The notes under the pieces were generated by a model that was not told the origin of the DNA, did not search any database, and worked only from the letters and a program-made list of their open reading frames with translations. A stretch of DNA of 5,171 bases from Cycloclasticus sp. (lineage in GTDB: Bacteria > Pseudomonadota > Gammaproteobacteria > Methylococcales > Cycloclasticaceae), in contig JAGPVU010000152.1 in NCBI GenBank assembly GCA_018066825.1, forward strand, positions 1 through 5,171. The letters are read 5' to 3'. The translations under genes were made by a program, and so were the position numbers. Positions 1 to 5,171 of the stretch are shown piece by piece; within the stretch, counting starts at the first letter, position 1; every line of letters starts with the position of its first letter.

Positions 1-764
1 CGAATGGTGCAATCAACCCCTGTACCTACATTAATATGCGACAACATCGGCTGCGTATGCGTTTGATACGTTGCGCTATCTAGGTTCATTGTAAACACAC
101 TGGCTGCCGCCATATCATCCACATGCAAAAACTCACGCATCGGCTTACCCGTTCCCCAAACAACTACCTCTGAATCATTTGCTAATTTCGCCTGATGGAA
201 ACGGCGCATCATCGCAGGAATCACGTGTGAGTTTTCAGGATGAAAATTATCATTTTCACCGTATAAGTTAGTTGGCATCACAGAGCGGTAATCTACGCCA
301 TATTGACGGTTATACGACTCACAAAGCTTAATGCCTGCAATTTTTGCAATGGCATAAGGCTCATTAGTAGGTTCCAAAACACCCGTCAATAAAGCTGATT
401 CTGTCATTGGCTGTTCTGCCTGCTTTGGGTAAATACAAGACGAGCCCAAAAACAATAGTTTCTTAACGCCAGACACATAAGCCTGATGAATAATATTCGC
501 CTCAATCATCAAGTTTTCATAAATAAACTCTGCAGGGTATTCATTATTCGCATGAATGCCTCCCACCTTGGCTGCCGCTAAATATACTTGGTCAATCTTT
601 TCCTGCTGAAAAAATTCAGCCACTGCCGATTGAGACAGCAAATCCAACTGATCACGTTGACGAGTAACCAGCTCAACATCACCCTTAGATTCAAGCTGTC
701 TAACAATAGCCGAACCCACCATGCCACGGTGACCCGCTACAAATATTCTTTTTTTAGTCGTCAT
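1..764 (-). CDS. fcl: GDP-L-fucose synthase (3' end cut by window edge)
   Basis: Fcl (WcaG) performs the last step of GDP-L-fucose synthesis: 3,5-epimerisation and NADPH-dependent 4-reduction of GDP-4-keto-6-deoxy-mannose, in the cytoplasm. The reading frame is open from the ATG at 764 to the left edge, giving 254 full codons. The E. coli enzyme has about 321 residues, so roughly the last 65-70 are missing. It is an extended short-chain dehydrogenase. The nucleotide-binding loop GHRGMVGS is at residues 11-18 and the conserved AAAKVGGI at 63-70. GSSCIYP at 107-113 holds the catalytic Ser108 and Cys110, YAIAK at 137-141 holds Tyr137 and Lys141, and His180 matches the family's acid/base histidine. 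No key residue is missing. The start directly abuts the gmd stop (TAGATG) with no clear Shine-Dalgarno sequence, so translation is probably coupled to gmd. The N-terminus lines up with E. coli Fcl from the first residue, which supports this start. Confidence 0.96.
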   Translation of the reverse strand, partial: MTTKKRIFVAGHRGMVGSAIVRQLESKGDVELVTRQRDQLDLLSQSAVAEFFQQEKIDQVYLAAAKVGGIHANNEYPAEFIYENLMIEANIIHQAYVSGVKKLLFLGSSCIYPKQAEQPMTESALLTGVLEPTNEPYAIAKIAGIKLCESYNRQYGVDYRSVMPTNLYGENDNFHPENSHVIPAMMRRFHQAKLANDSEVVVWGTGKPMREFLHVDDMAAASVFTMNLDSATYQTHTQPMLSHINVGTGVDCTI

Positions 765-1889
<1,125 letters not shown>

Positions 1890-1979
1890 AAATAACTAAT
1901 TTCCCTATACGTTAAAATTCATATGTTCGGCATATTACACGCCTAAATTTACTACTATCTGTAATCCCTACTTGCTACA
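1890..1979 (-). other. Non-coding gap upstream of gmd
   Basis: This is the only sizeable gap between genes in the window; all other junctions overlap, abut or are 7 bases apart. It is AT-rich. On the minus strand it contains a weak potential hairpin (1929-1943: GGC and GCC ends, a six-pair stem that needs two G-U pairs, three-base loop) without a following U-run, so it is not a convincing terminator. Several TATA-like hexamers are present (for example TGTAAT and TATGAA in the minus-strand reading), but none has a good -35 box at 16-18 bases. An internal promoter for gmd-fcl is therefore possible but not shown. No open frame of meaningful length lies in it. Confidence 0.5.
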
Positions 1980-3206
1980 TCAACTACACAACTCTTCTAT
2001 GTCACGCTCAAATCGACTCAATATTTTATCCCTAGATAAATATTCTACGGCATAATCACGCGCTATTTTATTAGGCTTGCTCAGATCTTTTTTTAACAAC
2101 AGCTGTAAAGTACTCATCAATAGTTCCGAGTTCTCTGGCTCAATACGGCTATAAATACCCGGAAAACGTTCATCCAATAGGCCCAATTCAGTATTATTTT
2201 CTGCTGTCACAATCGCATGCCCACCCGCCGACAATATATTGGTTAACTTTGATGGTAAAACTGCATCAGCAGCGCCACACTTTTGTATCACTAAATGAAC
2301 ATCAGCCATTGCCAACATTTCTGGCACTCGCTCCCAAGGCTGCAACGGTTTAAAGTAAACGTTCGATAAGCCACGCGCAACTGCATCGGCTTTCAGCGCA
2401 TCAACATGTACACCCGCACCCACCATTACAAAGTGAAGTTTACTATCCGTTATTAAACTCTCAGCAGCGTTTAAAACAATCTCTAAACCTTGTTTCTTAC
2501 CCATATTACCCGCATACAACACAACCTTATCATCTGCCGCAAAACCCCACTCCTTCTTAAGTACGGCCCCATCAACAACCGGCGTTACAAAATCAATATC
2601 AGCCCAGTTAGGGAACAAACATAATTTACCTTCATCCACGCCTTTGTTCTTAGCATTCTCCATCATGCTATAAGAAATCGTAGAAACGGCATCAAAGCGG
2701 CGCATTAACCAACTCTCTGTTTTTTTAGCCAAGCGAGCAATTAAACCTTGCTTCATCATTCCAAGGCCAAACATTGCATCTATTTCAAAATCTTGGATAT
2801 GCAACACTGATTTCGCACCCGTTAACTTGCAATATAACAAAGCAGTAGGAGCGCAAAATAACGTAGGCTGCACAATAAACAACACATCAGGCTTAAGTTT
2901 CAGCAACGTCAACAAACGTAAGCCTGAGCTAAGCGCAAAACTAAACAAGTGCAATAATCGCTTTAGCGTAGTAACACGCTTAGGCACATAAAGAGGGCAA
3001 CGGTAAACAGTAACACCCTTATCTTGTTGTTTAGACCACCAGTTTTTATAGCCTTTGTGAACCGCCCATTCAGGATAATAAGGCAATGCCGTTACTATAT
3101 GCGTATCAATACCCCTACTCGCAAAGTCTGCGGCCAACTCACCGTTATATTTACCTATGCCTGTTAATTCTGGGGAGTGGTTAATACTGTAAAGAAGGAA
3201 TTTCAT
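1980..3206 (-). CDS. wcaI: WcaI-like glycosyltransferase (GT4, probable fucosyltransferase)
   Basis: A GT-B fold, family 4 glycosyltransferase of 408 residues that matches the colanic acid protein WcaI (about 407) throughout. WcaI acts at the cytoplasmic face of the inner membrane and is assigned to adding fucose from GDP-L-fucose to the lipid-linked first sugar. Visible signatures are SPELTGIGKY at 11-20 (acceptor-domain glycine loop), LPYYPEW at 41-47, CPLYVPK at 70-76, TLKRLLHL at 80-87, and VLHIQDFEIDAM at 134-145. FPNW is at 198-201, GNMGKKQG at 233-240 opens the donor-binding domain, and QKCGAADAVLPSKLTNIL is at 308-325. There is no signal peptide; association with the membrane is likely through basic and hydrophobic surface patches. 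The start at 3206 lies 7 bases after the wcaF stop. The wcaF stop codon itself is part of a TAGGG ribosome site 5 bases before the ATG. Sitting next to gmd-fcl supports GDP-fucose as donor, but specificity is inferred; a related deoxy-sugar transferase of the WbuB type is the alternative. Confidence 0.9.
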   Translation of the reverse strand: MKFLLYSINHSPELTGIGKYNGELAADFASRGIDTHIVTALPYYPEWAVHKGYKNWWSKQQDKGVTVYRCPLYVPKRVTTLKRLLHLFSFALSSGLRLLTLLKLKPDVLFIVQPTLFCAPTALLYCKLTGAKSVLHIQDFEIDAMFGLGMMKQGLIARLAKKTESWLMRRFDAVSTISYSMMENAKNKGVDEGKLCLFPNWADIDFVTPVVDGAVLKKEWGFAADDKVVLYAGNMGKKQGLEIVLNAAESLITDSKLHFVMVGAGVHVDALKADAVARGLSNVYFKPLQPWERVPEMLAMADVHLVIQKCGAADAVLPSKLTNILSAGGHAIVTAENNTELGLLDERFPGIYSRIEPENSELLMSTLQLLLKKDLSKPNKIARDYAVEYLSRDKILSRFERDIEELCS

Positions 3207-3211
3207 GAAAA

Positions 3212-3215
3212 CCCT
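3212..3215 (-). promoter_or_regulatory. Ribosome binding site of wcaI, overlapping wcaF stop
   Basis: The minus strand reads AGGG here, five bases before the wcaI ATG. Its first two bases are the last two of the wcaF TAG stop codon. This places termination of wcaF on the initiation site of wcaI and suggests translational coupling. It supports the chosen wcaI start. Confidence 0.6.
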
Positions 3216-3765
3216 ACACGCGTGCTTTCACAGGCTTTGCAGGCGATCCAACACATATCATTCCAGCAGGCAAATCATTAAAGACAGAACTGCGTGCTCC
3301 AACCAATGTACCCTTCTTAACTGTTATTCCCGGTGCAATATATACATCCGCTGCTAACCAGACCTCATCCTCAATGGTGATTTTCTTATCAACCATATCG
3401 AATGTCTCTTTAGTATAATCATGCGTCGCAGCACATAAGTAAGACTTCTGACTAATAACCACGTTAGAGCCAATTTCAATTTCACCAAGCGTATATAGCT
3501 CTGCATTATCGCCTACCCATGAAAAATCACCGATCGTTAATTTCCAAGGGTAAGTAACTCTTACTGAAGGACGGATAATGACACCTTTACCTATTTTGGC
3601 CCCAAAGCAACGCAATAAAAAACTCCGCCACTTGTAAGTAAATTGAGGAGACATTGAAAAAAATGTAGACTGAGTTAGCCACCATAATTGAACGACTAGT
3701 GCGGAGCGACCACGAAAACCTTTGGGCAGGCTGAATTGATCTAGTTTCTGATAATCTCTATCCAT
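3214..3765 (-). CDS. wcaF: WcaF-like sugar O-acetyltransferase (left-handed beta-helix)
   Basis: A 183-residue hexapeptide-repeat acetyltransferase, nearly the same length as E. coli WcaF (about 182) and alike along its whole length. The family uses acetyl-CoA to O-acetylate sugars in the cytoplasm, probably as a trimer; in colanic acid synthesis WcaF is linked to acetylation of fucose. The N-terminal part (residues 10-54) has FSLPKGFRGR and a hydrophobic, tryptophan-containing stretch, VQLWWLTQSTFF. The repeat coils run from about FGAKIGKGVIIRPSV (54-68) through TYPWKLTIGD (71-80), YTLGEIEIGSNVVIS (91-105) and ITIEDEVWLA (129-138) to the cap GSPAKPVKARV at 173-183. His115-Asp116, in CAATHDY, is the expected catalytic histidine loop. 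The start shares one base with the stop of the upstream glycosyltransferase (TAATG), so coupled translation is likely. No later Met precedes the conserved region, and the short N-terminus matches WcaF, so this start is favoured. The acceptor sugar is inferred from the neighbours. Confidence 0.92.
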   Translation of the reverse strand: MDRDYQKLDQFSLPKGFRGRSALVVQLWWLTQSTFFSMSPQFTYKWRSFLLRCFGAKIGKGVIIRPSVRVTYPWKLTIGDFSWVGDNAELYTLGEIEIGSNVVISQKSYLCAATHDYTKETFDMVDKKITIEDEVWLAADVYIAPGITVKKGTLVGARSSVFNDLPAGMICVGSPAKPVKARV

Positions 3766-4679
3766 TAAAGTTTAATACCATGCTCTTCATAAAGTATTTT
3801 TCGAATCTTCTCCACGTCACCACCACTGCGTTCCTCAATTTCCATAATCTTTACATCGACCAACATCCGATACCAATAGCCCTGCATAAAATGCCAAAGA
3901 AAACCTTTGCTGCCATCAAGAAATCCTAAACGTAAAAAGTAACGGTAAAAAAAGTACAATGTTGAGCGCAAACCTAGCGGTAACTTTGTATAGACACCAT
4001 CCTTCATTATGCGTTTCCACTTTGCCTGAGGATCATCATTTTCCTTGAGAGATTCATCTCGCTCTAGCAACTGATACTTATTGTTCAGCAGGTCCACCAT
4101 CTCACGCGAAGCATAAGAGTTGTGTTTGTTAATCCAAAAGGTGATCCCTTTGAGGTTGTCATCCACCAGATGACCCTGCAGCATCTCCGTTTTTGAACCT
4201 GCCGAAAGCACGATATGTTCATCCATCCAACGCTGCTCAATTCGTCCCTGACCACTACGCCAAATCCGCATCAACGTATGTGGGTAAAAACCGCCATGAC
4301 GAATCCATTTTCCATAGAAAAAAACCTTACGGCGAATATAGAAACCAACGGTTTCTTCAGGCACACCGTTCAAAGCCGTTTGCAGTTCGGCCTGCAAATC
4401 CGGTTCAAGGTATTCATCCGCATCCATGCGCATTATCCATTCAGAATTTGCTCCACAATTATCCAGCCCCCACTGGAATTGATCAGCATAATTTTTCCAT
4501 TTCCGCTTCGCTACAACAGCCCCTAGAGACCCTGCTATTTCAACAGTCCGATCCGACGAGAACGAATCCACAATAAATATCTTGGAGGTAATCCCCTGCA
4601 AAGAACGAATACAGCGCTCGATATGAATCTCTTCATTATGAGTAAGTATTACTACAGTAATTTTAGTGTTATTAGCCAT
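3765..4679 (-). CDS. Family 2 glycosyltransferase, WaaE/beta-1,4-glucosyltransferase-like
   Basis: A GT-A fold, family 2 glycosyltransferase of 304 residues, likely adding a sugar to the lipid-linked repeat at the cytoplasmic membrane face. The catalytic domain starts at once: VVILTHNEE at 9-17, then FIVDSFSSDRT at 35-45, a hallmark of the beta-glucosyltransferase-like subgroup that includes LPS-core WaaE/KdtX. The metal-binding DAD is at 86-88 in WIMRMDADEYLEP. WMDEH at 151-155 is the probable acceptor-side acidic motif. The C-terminal part (about 230-280) has an aromatic, basic stretch, with FFYRYFLRLGFLDG and a histidine/tryptophan-rich segment, commonly seen in this subgroup and suited to membrane contact. 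It is not one of the WcaA, WcaC, WcaE or WcaL colanic enzymes as far as I can judge. The start overlaps the acyltransferase stop by 8 bases (ATGGCTAA), and a GGAGA lies 11 bases upstream. Donor and linkage cannot be told from the sequence. Confidence 0.88.
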   Translation of the reverse strand: MANNTKITVVILTHNEEIHIERCIRSLQGITSKIFIVDSFSSDRTVEIAGSLGAVVAKRKWKNYADQFQWGLDNCGANSEWIMRMDADEYLEPDLQAELQTALNGVPEETVGFYIRRKVFFYGKWIRHGGFYPHTLMRIWRSGQGRIEQRWMDEHIVLSAGSKTEMLQGHLVDDNLKGITFWINKHNSYASREMVDLLNNKYQLLERDESLKENDDPQAKWKRIMKDGVYTKLPLGLRSTLYFFYRYFLRLGFLDGSKGFLWHFMQGYWYRMLVDVKIMEIEERSGGDVEKIRKILYEEHGIKL

Positions 4680-5171
4680 TATTTAATTCGTCTCCACACA
4701 CTTTTAGATTTTTAAATGCCCAGTACCTTTTCCAAAGAAGGGTATGGAAACGATCAATAGAAAGGTATAACAAGATAGCCAATAAGTTACTGACAAAGAA
4801 AGAGGCCATAAAAACTACCGGCCCATAATGGTCAAACCAGCCCAAACCATACAGTACAGATAACAGCGTAAAATGAATCAAGTATAACGAATATGATATC
4901 TCACCAATAAACTTAGCAAACCTACTCAACCAGCCTCGGTCAATAAATGTGCTGGGAAGAAGTAAAAAAAGAATGAAAAAAAATGTGGCAATAATAACGT
5001 TCACCATATCATAAGGGATTGGACTACTGAACATTGGTGAAAGTTTCATATGTGCAACTCTTGCTAGAAACAAAATGAAAAGTATCGCCATCGATGTATA
5101 TATGAAGCCTTTGTTATCGCTCAGTCTGGTGAAAGACCCTCTGCAATAATAATGCCCAACCAATGCACCAA
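4672..5171 (-). CDS. Membrane acyltransferase, AT3/OafA family (C-terminal part only)
   Basis: The frame is open from the right window edge to a TAA at 4672, giving 165 codons of the C-terminal part. The codon at 5163 is TTG, an internal leucine rather than a start, since the frame continues to the edge. AT3 proteins are inner-membrane enzymes with about ten helices, usually 330-400 residues, that transfer acetyl or other acyl groups to polysaccharide sugars. Counting from the leucine at 5163, hydrophobic helices lie near residues 20-38, 52-72, 84-107 and 112-137. The third carries GEISYSLYLIH at 87-97, the clear family hallmark. The tail after the last helix (SIDRFHTLLWKRYWAF, 135-150) lacks the usual Glu-x-Pro. 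The catalytic N-terminal region is outside the window, so activity cannot be judged. It overlaps the next gene by 8 bases and so belongs to the same operon. It probably decorates the glycan with an acyl group; the substrate is unknown. Confidence 0.85.
   Translation of the reverse strand, partial: GALVGHYYCRGSFTRLSDNKGFIYTSMAILFILFLARVAHMKLSPMFSSPIPYDMVNVIIATFFFILFLLLPSTFIDRGWLSRFAKFIGEISYSLYLIHFTLLSVLYGLGWFDHYGPVVFMASFFVSNLLAILLYLSIDRFHTLLWKRYWAFKNLKVCGDELNNG

Noticed and set aside
1929..1943. Possible small hairpin between wcaI and gmd as a terminator
   Set aside because: The stem is six pairs with two G-U pairs and a three-base loop, and no U-run follows, so it is too weak to call a terminator.
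4193..4576. Two overlapping plus-strand open frames (4193-4576 and 4215-4526)
   Set aside because: Both are antisense to the catalytic domain of the GT2 gene and look like chance frames.
5161..5163. TTG as the start codon of the acyltransferase
   Set aside because: The frame stays open to the window edge, and 165 codons is far short of a full AT3 protein, so the true start lies outside.

Overview
This window looks like part of a polysaccharide biosynthesis cluster (O-antigen, capsule or colanic-acid-like exopolysaccharide) from a moderately AT-rich Gram-negative bacterium. It is most likely a gammaproteobacterium, because four of the six proteins resemble E. coli colanic acid proteins almost end to end. 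The species cannot be named from the sequence. All six genes are on the minus strand, so the operon reads from right to left, and both ends are cut by the window edges.

Layout in transcription order: (1) the C-terminal part of a membrane acyltransferase of the AT3/OafA family (4672-5171, start off the right edge); (2) a family 2 glycosyltransferase of the WaaE / beta-1,4-glucosyltransferase-like group (3765-4679); (3) a WcaF-like left-handed beta-helix O-acetyltransferase (3214-3765); (4) a WcaI-like family 4 glycosyltransferase (1980-3206); (5) gmd, GDP-mannose 4,6-dehydratase (765-1889); (6) fcl/wcaG, GDP-L-fucose synthase (1-764, its last part off the left edge). Junctions are very tight: an 8-base overlap, a 1-base overlap, a 7-base gap and a direct stop/start abutment. 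The exception is a 90-base gap before gmd, the only sizeable non-coding stretch.

Together the genes make sense as a fucose pathway. Gmd and Fcl convert GDP-D-mannose to GDP-L-fucose in the cytoplasm. WcaI is the family that uses GDP-fucose in colanic acid assembly, and WcaF is the family that O-acetylates the growing unit. The GT2 enzyme probably adds another sugar to the lipid-linked repeat, and the AT3 protein probably acylates a sugar at the inner membrane. These are functions inferred from family membership; the actual glycan cannot be read from the sequence.

No RNA genes, mobile elements, CRISPR arrays, long repeats or frameshifted genes were seen. The window appears to be a fairly ordinary glycan locus. 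The points worth a second look are the compact acetyl-fucose gene set in a non-colanic gene order, the internal 90-base gap, an atypical C-terminus on the AT3 protein, and a fall in G+C toward the right-hand genes.
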